A stretch of DNA of 64,000 nt from an uncultured Eggerthella sp. (lineage in GTDB: Bacteria; Actinomycetota; Coriobacteriia; Coriobacteriales; Eggerthellaceae): the NCBI GenBank assembly GCA_937998355.1, contig CALLDI010000009.1, forward strand, positions 1-64,000, in the 5' to 3' direction. The notes beneath the pieces were generated by a model that had not been told where the DNA came from, searched no databases, and saw only the letters and a program-made list of their open reading frames with translations. Of the stretch, positions 54,931 to 64,000 are shown piece after piece. A program made the position numbers and the translations under genes. The stretch's first letter is position 1. Each line of letters begins with the position of its first letter.

Positions 54931-55105
54931 GTTTTGCAGCAAAATCGCCAAAAACTGCAAGAGAGTTGCGTTTGTATGCACATTTAGTCATTGAAAAGTC
55001 GTCAAATGTGTATACAAACGTAAATTTGCAGCAAAGACGATGCAATTGTCATCTAAAACGTCTCGATTTCGCCTAAAACGTGCATACAAACGCAAATCTG
55101 CTGCA
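54931..55105. repeat. Three copies of a GTGyATACAAACGyAA repeat, two of them inverted
   Basis: Copy A is on the - strand (54967-54985), copy B on the + strand (55004-55022), copy C on the + strand (55078-55100). A and B form a 19-bp inverted repeat with two transitions and an 18-nt loop. Each core is followed by A/T-rich sequence containing TGC(A/T)GCA. No gene is visible. The surrounding 54.8-55.15 kb is more AT-rich than the neighbours. Confidence 0.7.
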
Positions 55106-55153
55106 CAAAATCGAGTTTTCACTGCAAAGAGAGTGCCAACGTACGTCCATTAC

Positions 55154-55277
55154 GCAAGCTGCAGGAGAACCGGCAAACATGCACGCTGCAGAGAACCAGC
55201 AAACGCACAAGCCGCAGGAGAGCCTGCAAACATGCAAGCTGCGGGAGAACTGGCAAACATGCGAGCTGCAGGGCGCA
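55154..55277 (+). repeat. 27-bp tandem repeat (minisatellite)
   Basis: Units at 55154-55180, 55181-55206 (26 bp), 55207-55233, 55234-55260 and a partial one from 55261. The unit is close to GCAAGCTGCAGGAGAAC followed by CGGCAAACAT. In one + frame it reads a nonapeptide repeat AAGEPANMQ; the one-base-short second unit breaks that frame, arguing against a conserved protein. Confidence 0.85.
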
Positions 55278-55325
55278 AGGCCCATAACGAAGTTGAGCTC
55301 GGGGCGTGGCTAGTAAAACTTGCGG

Positions 55326-55353
55326 TTGAAAGTTCATCCATGAGCGTTATAAT
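55326..55353 (+). promoter_or_regulatory. Promoter of the ilvDBNC T-box leader
   Basis: TTGAAA (55326-55331), 16 bp, TATAAT (55348-55353). The start near 55360 is exactly at the base of T-box Stem I. Confidence 0.75.
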
Positions 55354-55359
55354 CGAATA

Positions 55360-55624
55360 ACTTGAAAAGCGTTGATGAGGAAAAGTAGGGACGAATCCTT
55401 CTTCAGAGAGCTAACGGTCGCTGGAAGTTAGCGGAGGACGGTCTGAAAGGCACCTCGGAGCTGTTCATCTGAAATCTTCTCATGTGTTTGGGACGATCTC
55501 CTAAACAGTGAAAAGTCAGTAAGTTGAATCGGAGCCAATCCGCATTTGGTATGCATGAGGGAACACCTCCTGCACAACTCTTCTTCTTTGGTCCTGATGC
55601 AACTTGCTGCACAGGATTTTTTAT
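55360..55624 (+). promoter_or_regulatory. T-box leader with a glycine-type (GGC) specifier upstream of ilvD
   Basis: Stem I hallmarks are present in order: GATGAGG with AAAAGTAG (loop-E type, 55374-55389), CAGAGAGC, the distal loop GGTCGCTGGAAG inside GCTAAC/GTTAGC, and GAAAGGCACCTCGGAGC (55445-55461). By spacing to GAG, the specifier is GGC at 55449-55451 (glycine). Stem II is missing; Stem III is TGTTTGGGA/TCCTAAACA (55485-55507). The terminator is a 9-bp stem (55592-55616) plus TTTTTT. No canonical GGGTGGNACCGCG is seen; only TGGT at 55547 and 55589. T-boxes sense uncharged tRNA and prevent termination. Confidence 0.8.
55592..55622 (+). terminator. Attenuator terminator in the ilvD leader
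   Basis: TCCTG-A-TGCA pairs with TGCA-CAGGA around ACTTGC and is followed by six T. It ends 25 bp before ilvD, so read-through is required for expression. Confidence 0.88.
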
Positions 55625-55647
55625 TTTAGAAAGAAGGAGTGATGCCC

Positions 55648-57306
55648 ATGCGGAGCGATTCGATCAAAGAAGGTCTGGCCCGCGCGCCTCACCGCAGCTT
55701 GCTCAAAGCTGACGGCTTTACCGACGAGGAACTCGAACGTCCTCTCGTCGCCGTCGTTTCCTCTCAGAACGAGATCATCCCTGGTCATATCCACTTGCAG
55801 ACCATCGCCGACGCAGTGAAGGCTGGTGTTCGCATGGCGGGCGGCACGCCTGTCCAGATGACCACCATCGGCGTATGCGACGGCATCGCGATGAATCATG
55901 AGGGCATGCGCTATTCGCTCACCAGCCGCGAGGTCATCGCGGACTCGGTCGAGTGTGCGGTGCAAGGCCACCAGTTCGACGCGATGGTGCTCATTCCGAG
56001 TTGCGACAAGGTCGTGCCGGGCATGCTCATCGCGGCATGTCGCCTGAACATCCCGACCATCCTCATCTCTGGCGGCCCGATGTTGGCTGGCGAAGACAAG
56101 CAAGGCTGTCAGACCGACCTCAACACGCTCTTCGACGCGGTCGGCCAGGTGACGGCGGGCACGATGGATGAATCAGAACTGAAGTTCTTCGAGGACACGG
56201 CTTGCCCGACCTGCGGTAGCTGCTCGGGCATGTTCACCGCTAACTCCATCGCATGCCTCTCCGAAGGCCTTGGCATCGCGCTTCCTGGAAACGGCACCAT
56301 TCCTGCGGTCTATTCCGAGCGCGTGCGCCTCGCGAAGCATGCGGGCATGAAGATCATGGAGCTGCTTGAGAAGGATATCAAGGCGCTCGACATCATCAAC
56401 GCCGCAGCCATCCACAACGGCATGGCGCTCGACATGGCATTTGGCGGCTCCACCAACACGATGCTGCACCTCACCGCCATCTCGCACGCGGCTGGTTGCC
56501 CGGTCACCTTGGAAGATTGGGACAAGATCTGCTCGCAGATCCCGAACATCACGCGCATCGCACCCGCGAGCTCGCTGCATATCCAAGACCTGAACAAGGT
56601 CGGCGGCGTTTCGGCTATCGTGGGCGAGCTCGGTCGCGCTGGCTTGCTCGACGAATCGGCGCTCACCTGCCATGGCACGATGAAGGGATGGATCGCATCT
56701 TGTCCAGTGGTCGACGGGGAAGTGGTTCGCACGATCGAGAACGCGTATGCGCCCGTCGGCGGTCTGCGCGTCATGCAAGGCAATCTCGCGCCGAACTACG
56801 GTGTGGTCAAGCAGTCTGCCGTGGCTGATGACATGCGACAGCATCGCGGTCCTGCGCGCGTGTTCGAATCCGAAGAGGAAGCATGTGAAGCTATCTTCGG
56901 CGGCAAGATCAACGCAGGCGACGTGGTGGTCATTCGCTACGAAGGTCCTGCTGGCGGCCCAGGCATGCGCGAGATGCTCACGCCTACCTCTGCAATCTGC
57001 GGCATGGGGCTCGATCGCGACGTCGCGCTCATCACCGATGGACGCTTCTCGGGTGCCACGAAGGGCCCGGCTATCGGACATGTGAGCCCCGAAGCATACG
57101 CCGGCGGCCCGATCGCGCTCGTGCATGAAGGTGACATCATCGACATCGATATCGACAAAGGTACGATGACGCTTGAAGTTTCCGATGAAGAACTCGAACA
57201 GCGCCGCAAGGATTGGGTCAAACCTGATCCCAAGTACACCACGGGCGTGCTCTCACGTTACGCGAAACTGGTTTCCAGTGCCGATAAGGGGGCATATTTC
57301 GGATGA
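55648..57306 (+). CDS. ilvD: Dihydroxy-acid dehydratase
   Basis: IlvD dehydrates dihydroxy-acids in valine and isoleucine synthesis using an Fe-S cluster. The 552-residue protein has the cluster/substrate motifs [11 protein letters not shown] and [15 protein letters not shown] and the C-terminal [20 protein letters not shown] place the start at ATG 55648: AAGGAG (55634-55639) is 8 nt upstream, while GTG 55639 and ATG 55642 are too close. It overlaps ilvB by ATGA. Confidence 0.97.
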   Translation: MRSDSIKEGLARAPHRSLLKADGFTDEELERPLVAVVSSQNEIIPGHIHLQTIADAVKAGVRMAGGTPVQMTTIGVCDGIAMNHEGMRYSLTSREVIADSVECAVQGHQFDAMVLIPSCDKVVPGMLIAACRLNIPTILISGGPMLAGEDKQGCQTDLNTLFDAVGQVTAGTMDESELKFFEDTACPTCGSCSGMFTANSIACLSEGLGIALPGNGTIPAVYSERVRLAKHAGMKIMELLEKDIKALDIINAAAIHNGMALDMAFGGSTNTMLHLTAISHAAGCPVTLEDWDKICSQIPNITRIAPASSLHIQDLNKVGGVSAIVGELGRAGLLDESALTCHGTMKGWIASCPVVDGEVVRTIENAYAPVGGLRVMQGNLAPNYGVVKQSAVADDMRQHRGPARVFESEEEACEAIFGGKINAGDVVVIRYEGPAGGPGMREMLTPTSAICGMGLDRDVALITDGRFSGATKGPAIGHVSPEAYAGGPIALVHEGDIIDIDIDKGTMTLEVSDEELEQRRKDWVKPDPKYTTGVLSRYAKLVSSADKGAYFG

Positions 57307-59114
57307 TCATCGACAACGAATACGAAAAGCAACACGACCTCGGCCCTTATACCGACAAGCAGGGCACCACGATGACCGGCGCGCAAGCCATCATCGCGTC
57401 GCTCGAGGCTGAAGGGGTCGACACGGTCTTCGGCTATCCCGGAGGCCAGGCTATCAAGATCTACGACGCGCTCTACGATTCCACGAAGATTCGTCACGTC
57501 CTGGCTCGCCACGAGCAGGGCGCTGCGCACGAAGCTGACGGCTATGCGCGCGCGACGGGCAAGACGGGTGTGTGTATCGTCACCAGTGGCCCGGGCGCCA
57601 CGAACACGGTCACGGGCATCGCGACCGCCTATATGGATAGCGTGCCCATGGTCGTCATCACCGGCCAGGTCCCGCGCAGCGTCATCGGCACCGACGCATT
57701 CCAGGAATCCGACATCGTCGGCATCACCATGCCGGTGGTCAAGCATAGCTACTTGCTGCAGGACATCAACGAGCTCACGAACACCTTCCGCGAGGCGTTC
57801 TACATCGCCAATTCCGGCCGTCCCGGTCCGGTCCTGATCGACATCCCTTCCGACCTGTGCGGCATGGAGATGGTGTTCGATTACCCCGCTGACGTGCAGC
57901 TTCCTTCCTACAGGCCGACGGTGAAGGGCAACGCGCGCCAGATTCGCCAGGCGGTCGACATGATCAAGAGCGCGAAGCGGCCGGTCCTCTACGTGGGCGG
58001 CGGCATCATCGCATCGCATTCCGAAGATGAACTGCTCGCGGTGGCTGAAGCGCTGCAGGTACCGGTCGTCACGACGCTCATGGCGAAGGGCGCCTTCCCA
58101 GCATCCCATCCGCTCAACATGGGCCACGTGGGCATGCATGGTTCCTACTATGCGAACAACGCCATCACGAATGCCGACCTGCTCATCGCCATCGGCGCAC
58201 GTTTCTCAGATCGTGTGACGGGCAAGCTCGTCGAGTTCGCGCCCGAAGCTAAGGTCATTCATGTGGATATCGACCCAGCGGAGATCGGCAAGAACCGCCT
58301 TCCGCAGATCCCGGTCGTAGGTGATGCGAAGGTCGTTCTAGCGGGCATGCAGGAACTGATCGAGCAGGATGGCGGCCTCGAGCCTATCACGGGCGAGTGG
58401 GTGGCAACGCTCACGGAATGGAAGGAGAATCATCCCTTCTACAGCCCGGGCGTCGCGACCGAGAACGGTACCATCTCACCCGAAGGTGCGCTCGATCTGC
58501 TCTCGGAGATGCTCGACCCCAAGGAAAGCGTGGTCACCACGGAAGTCGGCCAGCATCAGATGTGGGCGGTCCAGCATATCGATCGCGACATCCCGCGTTC
58601 GTTCCTTTCGAGCGGCGGTCTTGGCACGATGGGTTTCGGTTTCCCTGCAGCTATCGGTGCGAAGGTCGGCTGCCCCGACAAAGAGGTCGTCTGCATCGCG
58701 GGCGATGGTTCATTCCAGATGAACATCCAGGAGATGGCCACCGCTGCGTTCAACGATATCAATGTGAAGGTGTTGCTCATGAATAACTCCGTGTTGGGCA
58801 TGGTGCATCAGTGGCAGAACCTCTTCTACGACAATCGCTTCAGTGAGACGATCCTGCCTGACCTGCCCGATTTCGTGAAGGTCGCCGAAGCTTACAACTG
58901 GCAGGCTGAACGCGTCGAGAAGCCCGAAGAGCTGGAAGGCGCGCTCAAGCGCCTCATCGAGGCCGATCGTCCAGCTCTGCTCGACATGCGCATCGACAGT
59001 TCTGAAAACGTATTCCCGATGGTCCCCGCAGGCGCACCGCTCTCGGAGATGATCGGCGTCATCAAGGTCGGCCCCAATGGCGAGCTGATCGACGAGCGCA
59101 AGGAGGCGAACTAA
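57303..59114 (+). CDS. ilvB: Acetolactate synthase large subunit
   Basis: IlvB condenses pyruvate to acetolactate or acetohydroxybutyrate using TPP and FAD. The 603-residue protein has [21 protein letters not shown], the catalytic Glu region [19 protein letters not shown], and the TPP motif [29 protein letters not shown] (GDG to NN). The 23-residue polar N-terminal extension before MTGAQ comes from ATG 57303, which overlaps the ilvD stop; an internal ATG at 57372 is an alternative. ilvN follows after 2 nt. Confidence 0.97.
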   Translation: MIIDNEYEKQHDLGPYTDKQGTTMTGAQAIIASLEAEGVDTVFGYPGGQAIKIYDALYDSTKIRHVLARHEQGAAHEADGYARATGKTGVCIVTSGPGATNTVTGIATAYMDSVPMVVITGQVPRSVIGTDAFQESDIVGITMPVVKHSYLLQDINELTNTFREAFYIANSGRPGPVLIDIPSDLCGMEMVFDYPADVQLPSYRPTVKGNARQIRQAVDMIKSAKRPVLYVGGGIIASHSEDELLAVAEALQVPVVTTLMAKGAFPASHPLNMGHVGMHGSYYANNAITNADLLIAIGARFSDRVTGKLVEFAPEAKVIHVDIDPAEIGKNRLPQIPVVGDAKVVLAGMQELIEQDGGLEPITGEWVATLTEWKENHPFYSPGVATENGTISPEGALDLLSEMLDPKESVVTTEVGQHQMWAVQHIDRDIPRSFLSSGGLGTMGFGFPAAIGAKVGCPDKEVVCIAGDGSFQMNIQEMATAAFNDINVKVLLMNNSVLGMVHQWQNLFYDNRFSETILPDLPDFVKVAEAYNWQAERVEKPEELEGALKRLIEADRPALLDMRIDSSENVFPMVPAGAPLSEMIGVIKVGPNGELIDERKEAN

Positions 59115-59116
59115 TC

Positions 59117-59602
59117 ATGAGACATGTCCTTTCGGTGCTCGTAGAGAACAAGTCCGGTGTGCTGAGCCGTGTGGCGGGCCTCATCTCTCGTCGTGGCTTC
59201 AATATCGAGAGTCTCTCGGTAGGTCCGACGGAAGACCCCACCATGTCCCGCATCACCATCACGATGGAAGCGGACGACATCGCTTACGAGCAGATCACCA
59301 AGCAGCTGCATAAGCTCATCTCGGTCCACAAGATCACCGACCTCACGCAAAGCGAGGCCATCGAACGCGAGCTCGTGCTCTTCAAGGTGCACGCTGCGCC
59401 CGAGAAGCGCAACGAGGTCATCGAGATCGCGAACATCTTCCGCGGTAAGGTCGTCGACGTGGGCAAGTCTTCGCTCACCATCGAAGTGACCGGAACCGAC
59501 GACAAGCTCAAAGGTCTCGAAGACCTGCTTCGCGCTTACGGCATCAAAGAGATCATCCGTACGGGTCTCATCGCGATGTCGCGCGGTTCGAAGGTGAGTT
59601 GA
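59117..59602 (+). CDS. ilvN: Acetolactate synthase small (regulatory) subunit
   Basis: The 161-residue regulatory subunit has the N-terminal ACT domain HVLSVLVENKSGVLSRVAGL with GFNIESLSVGPTED and a C-terminal regulatory domain. In the family it binds valine for feedback inhibition. GGAGG precedes ATG 59117, 2 nt after ilvB. Confidence 0.96.
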   Translation: MRHVLSVLVENKSGVLSRVAGLISRRGFNIESLSVGPTEDPTMSRITITMEADDIAYEQITKQLHKLISVHKITDLTQSEAIERELVLFKVHAAPEKRNEVIEIANIFRGKVVDVGKSSLTIEVTGTDDKLKGLEDLLRAYGIKEIIRTGLIAMSRGSKVS

Positions 59603-59605
59603 TAC

Positions 59606-59611
59606 TATAAT
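59606..59611 (+). promoter_or_regulatory. Candidate internal -10 box before ilvC
   Basis: TATAAT at 59606-59611 lies in the 83-bp gap before ilvC. The -35 region is poor. It could let ilvC be expressed apart from the T-box. Confidence 0.35.
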
Positions 59612-59670
59612 GGTTCGTACGCTGTCGCTCGCGACCGCGTGCTCCATATACAGGAAACATCAGTCATTAG

Positions 59671-60681
<1,011 letters not shown>

Positions 60682-60705
60682 CTCATTTCTGCATACCACG
60701 AACTC

Positions 60706-60739
60706 AAGAGGCTCGGCGCATCGCGTCGGGCCTCTTTCG
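60706..60739 (+). terminator. Terminator of ilvDBNC
   Basis: AAGAGGC pairs with GCCTCTT around a GC-rich inner stem (GGCGC/GCGTC) and is followed by TCGTTT. Confidence 0.8.
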
Positions 60740-60756
60740 TTTCGACTCGCTGCTCA

Positions 60757-60812
60757 AGGCTCGAGCTCCGGCGTCGCTTCAGTCGAACTAACTTCGCTTT
60801 GGCCAAGTCGCT
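60757..60812 (-). repeat. Second copy of the rimM-trmD intergenic repeat, inverted
   Basis: On the - strand the 19 bases at 60811-60793 are identical to 33310-33328, and the adjoining block ending GCGACGCCG (to 60771) matches about 22 of 27 positions of 33354-33379. The 28-bp insert of the other copy is absent here. Confidence 0.65.
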
Positions 60813-60851
60813 CTCGTCCTTGAACACCGAGTCGAAACACACCTCGACGAG

Positions 60852-61020
60852 CCGATCGCGGATAGGGGGCTTGGCGATGTGCTCGGAAAGCAATATTCGA
60901 AGATAGAGTTCGATCTTATGATCGAACTCGTGTAAAAGAAACTGAAGCAGCGACCGCATGAGGGCCGAAGGCACGAACAGGGAAGCGGGCAACATCGCCA
61001 AGCCCCCTGTCTGTGATCGG
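60852..61020 (+). ncRNA. Putative structured RNA/foldback element between ilvC and serA
   Basis: Bases 60852-60880 can pair with 60992-61020 in an unbroken 29-bp helix on the + strand RNA: a perfect 17-bp core (AGGGGGCTTGGCGATGT and its complement) plus 12 outer pairs, three of them G-U. The enclosed 111 nt contain a perfect 10-bp hairpin GAGTTCGATC-TTAT-GATCGAACTC (60906-60929). On the - strand the three wobble positions become mismatches. No promoter of its own is clear; it could be a serA leader, a free RNA or a small mobile element. Confidence 0.55.
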
Positions 61021-61067
61021 ACGAGCGACGCTGTCTCGCGAGCATCCCCAGTTTCCGCTGGATGTTT

Positions 61068-61076
61068 TGCTATGAT
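61068..61076 (+). promoter_or_regulatory. Extended -10 promoter of serA
   Basis: TGCTATGAT (61068-61076) fits the extended -10 pattern, 41 bp before serA. If this is the start, the foldback at 60852-61020 lies upstream of, not inside, the serA message. Confidence 0.5.
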
Positions 61077-61116
61077 TGAAAAAGCTGAACACAGGCACGA
61101 CGAATGAGGAGTCTGC

Positions 61117-62697
61117 ATGGCGGAGAAGATCTTGATCACCGATGAGATCGTTCCTGAGGGGATCGATCTTTTGAAAGAGAAGGGCTATCAGGTCGATTGC
61201 GAGTACGACCTTTCTCATGATGAGCTGCTCGACATCATCAAGGATTATGATGCGCTCATCGTTCGGTCTGCGACCAAGGTCGATCGCAGCGTGTTCGAGG
61301 TCGCGAAGAAGCTGCGCGTGATCGGACGAGCAGGCGTCGGCGTCGACAACATCGATATCGAAGCCGCGAACGCCTACGGTGTGATCGTATGCAACGCTCC
61401 CGTATCCAATACCGTTTCTGCAGCGGAACACGCGTTCGCGCTCATGCTCTCTGCAGCGCGCAACGTTGCAGCGGCTGATGCCTGCATGAAGCAGGGTGGG
61501 TGGAACCGTCGTGAATTCTATGGCACTGAACTCTACCAAAAGACGCTCGCCGTCTTCGGGCTCGGTCGCATTGGTGGCCTGGTCGCCGAGCGCGCCCGTG
61601 CCTTCGGCATGCATCTGATCGGCTACGACCCATACTGTTCGCGCGAGCGTGCTGTCCAGCTTGGCGTGACGCTCTACGATTCCGTGGAAGACGTTCTTCC
61701 GCGCGCAGATTTCATCACGGTGCATCTCCCCGCGACCGACGAGACGCTCGGCATGTTCGGTCCCGAAGAATTCGCGCTCATGAAAGATGGCGTCATCCTC
61801 GTGAACGGCGCGCGCGGCGGCATCTATGACATCAAAGCGCTCTCCGATTTCATCGCTGCAGGCAAAGTGGCAGCATGCGGCATCGACGTGTGGGAAGAGC
61901 AGCCGTGCTACGAAAGCCCGCTGCACGAATTCAGCCAGGCCACGCTCACGCCTCATGTCGGCTCGCTCACGTACGAGGCGCAATACCGTGCGGGCACGCA
62001 GATCGCCGAATACGTGGCTGACGGCCTTGAAGGTTCCGTGGTCGCTACTGCGGTGAACATCGCTTCGGTCTCGAGCGATGAAATGGAATTGCTGGCGCCT
62101 TATGTTCCGGTTTGCAAGATGTTGGGCAGCATGCTCTCGCAGATGAATAAAGGGGAGCTTCCCGCGGTCCTTTCACTCACTACCACAGGGGTCTTGGCGG
62201 GGCTCGATTCGCGTCTTTTAGTTGCAAGCGCCCTTGATGGATTCCTTTCGAAAAAGAAGAGCGTGCGCGTCACGCCTACTAATGTCGACACCATCGCGCA
62301 GCGTCACGGCATTCGCATCGAAACCCACTCTCAAGTCGAAGAGAACTCGTATACGGGTACGGCTCGGCTCTCAGTCGATGGCAAGACCTTGATCGGCACG
62401 CTGCGTGGTCTCACGCAAACACCGCGCATCGTTTCTTTCTTGGATTATCAATGCGATATCACTCCGGGCGAGCATTTCCTCGTCATGAAATATGCGGATC
62501 GACCCGGCCGTGTCGGCAGTATCGGTACGATCTTGGGCGATGCGAACATCAACATCACCACCATGCAGGTCTCCGACAGCGAAGACTCCGATCTGGCGTG
62601 TGTGTTCATGAATATCGAATCCGATCTTTCCGACGATGTGATCGAGCGACTCAAAGCAGCAACTGACCTGCAAGAATTGTGGGTGTTGAACCTGTAG
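61117..62697 (+). CDS. serA: D-3-phosphoglycerate dehydrogenase
   Basis: SerA opens serine synthesis from glycolysis. The 526-residue protein is the long actinobacterial/B. subtilis type: a substrate/NAD domain with FGLGRIGGLVAERARAFGM, the catalytic Arg (VNGARGGIYD), Glu and His (TPHVGSLTYEAQ; most family members have TPHLGAST), then an intervening domain and a C-terminal ACT domain (HFLVMKYADRPGRVGSIGTI). GAGGAG precedes ATG 61117. Serine is the direct precursor of glycine, relevant to the glycine-type T-box on the adjoining ilv operon. Confidence 0.96.
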   Translation: MAEKILITDEIVPEGIDLLKEKGYQVDCEYDLSHDELLDIIKDYDALIVRSATKVDRSVFEVAKKLRVIGRAGVGVDNIDIEAANAYGVIVCNAPVSNTVSAAEHAFALMLSAARNVAAADACMKQGGWNRREFYGTELYQKTLAVFGLGRIGGLVAERARAFGMHLIGYDPYCSRERAVQLGVTLYDSVEDVLPRADFITVHLPATDETLGMFGPEEFALMKDGVILVNGARGGIYDIKALSDFIAAGKVAACGIDVWEEQPCYESPLHEFSQATLTPHVGSLTYEAQYRAGTQIAEYVADGLEGSVVATAVNIASVSSDEMELLAPYVPVCKMLGSMLSQMNKGELPAVLSLTTTGVLAGLDSRLLVASALDGFLSKKKSVRVTPTNVDTIAQRHGIRIETHSQVEENSYTGTARLSVDGKTLIGTLRGLTQTPRIVSFLDYQCDITPGEHFLVMKYADRPGRVGSIGTILGDANINITTMQVSDSEDSDLACVFMNIESDLSDDVIERLKAATDLQELWVLNL

Positions 62698-62828
62698 AAC
62701 GGCCAGATACTGCTGCGGTCTGTTCGCGCGAATCGCGTACGCGGCAAGAATGCAATTTGCCCCTTATGTGACGAAGGTGTCCGTATCCGTATTTTCGCGA
62801 TTTCTCTCACGCAGCGCTCGCGGTGCTG

Positions 62829-62837
62829 TGCTATACT
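62829..62837 (+). promoter_or_regulatory. Extended -10 promoter of rpsA
   Basis: TGCTATACT (62829-62837), extended -10. The leader is about 135 nt and contains a hairpin TCTGCC/GGCAGA (62845-62862) and the ribosome-site hairpin at 62954-62977. Confidence 0.5.
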
Positions 62838-62953
62838 TCAACAGTCTGCCTAGACGGGCAGATCGTTTGTATTGGACCTGCGAGACATGTTTGTTGTAAG
62901 CGTCCGCTTCGGGCGCGACATACATGGTAAATGTAACTGCAATCATGAGCAAA

Positions 62954-62977
62954 GGTCCCCGTATTCGAAAGGGGTCC
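62954..62977 (+). promoter_or_regulatory. Hairpin sequestering the rpsA ribosome-binding site
   Basis: GGTCCCC (62954-62960) pairs with GGGGTCC (62971-62977), apart from one T-T mismatch, across a 10-nt loop. The 3' arm contains the AAAGGGG ribosome site used by TTG 62981, so folding would block S1 translation. Confidence 0.5.
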
Positions 62978-62980
62978 GTT

Positions 62981-64000
62981 TTGACCGAAATTAAGAACAC
63001 GTCCGTTATTGAATTCGAAGACATTTCAGAAGATGAAATGAACAAGATGATCGATGGAACGCTGACCGAGTTCGACGAAGGCGATCTCATCGATGGTACC
63101 GTAGTCAAGATCGAGCATGATGAAGTGCTCGTCGACATCGGATTCAAGAGCGAAGGTGTCATTCCTGCTCGTGAACTTTCCATCCGTAAAGATGCCGATC
63201 CTTCCGAGGTCGTTGAACTGGGCGATCGCCTCGAGGCGCTCGTACTCCAGAAGGAAGACAAGGACGGCCGTCTCATCCTCTCCAAGAAGCGCGCAGAATA
63301 CGAACGCGCTTGGATCCAGGTCGAAGACAAATTCAAGGCTGGCGAAGTCGTTACGGGCGAGGTCATCGAAGTCGTCAAGGGCGGCCTCATCCTCGACATC
63401 GGCTTGCGTGGCTTCCTGCCTGCATCTTTGGTCGATCTTCGTCGTGTCAAGGATCTCACCGCATATCTGGGTACCGAGATCGAAGCCCGCGTTATCGAGA
63501 TGGACCGCAATCGCAATAACGTCGTGCTCTCTCGTCGCGTTCTTCTCGAAGAAGGCCGCAAGAACGAGCGCGCAGAGATCCTCGAGAAGCTCTCGAAGGG
63601 CATGCGCCTCAAGGGCACCGTTTCCTCCATCGTCGATTTCGGCGCATTCGTCGATCTTGGTGGTATCGACGGTCTCATCCATATCTCCGAGCTCTCTTGG
63701 AGCCACGTCAACCATCCTTCCGAGGTCGTCAAGGTCAACGAAGAGGTCGAGGTCGAGGTTCTCGATGTCGATCTGCAGCGTGAGCGTATCTCCCTCGGTC
63801 TCAAGCAGACCACGGAAGATCCGTGGATCAAGCTCGTTGAGGTCTATCCGGTCGACACCATCGTCGATGGTCGCGTAACGAAGATCGTTCCGTTCGGCGC
63901 GTTCATCGAACTGGGCGACAACGTCGAAGGCCTCGTTCACATCTCCGAGATGGCTATGAAGCACATCGACTCCCCGAACCAGGTCGTCAGCGTGGGCGAC
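62981..64000 (+). CDS. rpsA: 30S ribosomal protein S1 (partial, runs off the window)
   Basis: S1 binds mRNA on the 30S subunit. The 340 codons present contain three complete S1/OB repeats (about residues 30-100, 118-185, 205-275; for example GLILDIGLRGFLPASLV and VDFGAFVDLGGIDGLIHISELSW) and most of a fourth, cut at the window edge. I prefer TTG 62981 (MTEIKNTSVIEFEDISEDEM): AAAGGGG is 6 nt upstream. An in-frame ATG at 62945 has no ribosome site and would encode the hairpin region. Confidence 0.93.
   Translation, partial: MTEIKNTSVIEFEDISEDEMNKMIDGTLTEFDEGDLIDGTVVKIEHDEVLVDIGFKSEGVIPARELSIRKDADPSEVVELGDRLEALVLQKEDKDGRLILSKKRAEYERAWIQVEDKFKAGEVVTGEVIEVVKGGLILDIGLRGFLPASLVDLRRVKDLTAYLGTEIEARVIEMDRNRNNVVLSRRVLLEEGRKNERAEILEKLSKGMRLKGTVSSIVDFGAFVDLGGIDGLIHISELSWSHVNHPSEVVKVNEEVEVEVLDVDLQRERISLGLKQTTEDPWIKLVEVYPVDTIVDGRVTKIVPFGAFIELGDNVEGLVHISEMAMKHIDSPNQVVSVGD

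Noticed and set aside
54586..55277. CRISPR array
   Set aside because: Repeats of 27 and 30 bp are head-to-tail with no unique spacers and diverge between units; no cas genes are near.

Overview
This 64-kb window is a continuous stretch of bacterial housekeeping chromosome. It is fairly GC-rich (my estimate is high-50s percent) and almost every gene lies on the + strand. Gene content and protein style point to Actinomycetota, most likely class Coriobacteriia (an Eggerthella/Slackia/Olsenella-type gut or oral anaerobe). Supporting clues are an actinobacterial-style RF2, a split transketolase, heterodimeric GlyRS, PPDK with its regulator, an acid-stress GadBC pair, and a cydABCD terminal oxidase in an otherwise anaerobe-like set. 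I infer this from sequence style; the species is not identified.

Layout. Bases 1-500 hold two tRNA genes (Gln, Glu) on the - strand with promoter and terminator, divergent from a STAND/BTAD regulator (495-3134). Then come secA, prfB, a two-subunit transketolase, ftsEX, an S41 protease, RNase R, an M42 peptidase, smpB and an unknown gene (3.3-16.4 kb). Next are a convergent tiny acidic gene, rpmB, a YloU/FakA pair, recG, rsmD, coaD, a coiled-coil protein, yceD, rpmF, plsX, rnc, smc, ftsY and ffh (16.5-32 kb). The operon rpsP-KH-rimM-trmD-lepB follows, then glyQS, ppsR-ppdK and the tmRNA gene ssrA (32-42.3 kb). After ssrA come an APC permease, gadC, gadB, punA and cydDCAB (42.5-54.5 kb). A 1.1-kb gene-free, repeat-rich stretch ends in a T-box leader, followed by ilvDBNC, a 435-bp structured intergenic region, serA and the start of rpsA.

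How the genes work together. SecA, Ffh, FtsY and LepB cover protein export. SmpB and ssrA (26 kb apart) with RNase R make the trans-translation ribosome-rescue set. GadB/GadC consume protons. CydDC assemble the CydAB oxidase. PpsR controls PpdK by phosphorylating the Thr two residues before its catalytic His. ilvDBNC make valine/isoleucine precursors.

No CRISPR array, phage, transposase or obvious defence system is visible. The most unusual signals are regulatory and structural. The ilvD leader has textbook T-box Stem I and Stem III elements, but its specifier position reads GGC (glycine) and Stem II is absent, as in glycine T-boxes. A 169-nt foldback between ilvC and serA has a 29-bp helix that tolerates only G-U wobbles on the + strand. 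The region after cydB carries a dispersed repeat family and two minisatellites. RF2 has SPT instead of the usual SPF stop-codon tripeptide. The rpsA ribosome-binding site lies in a hairpin.
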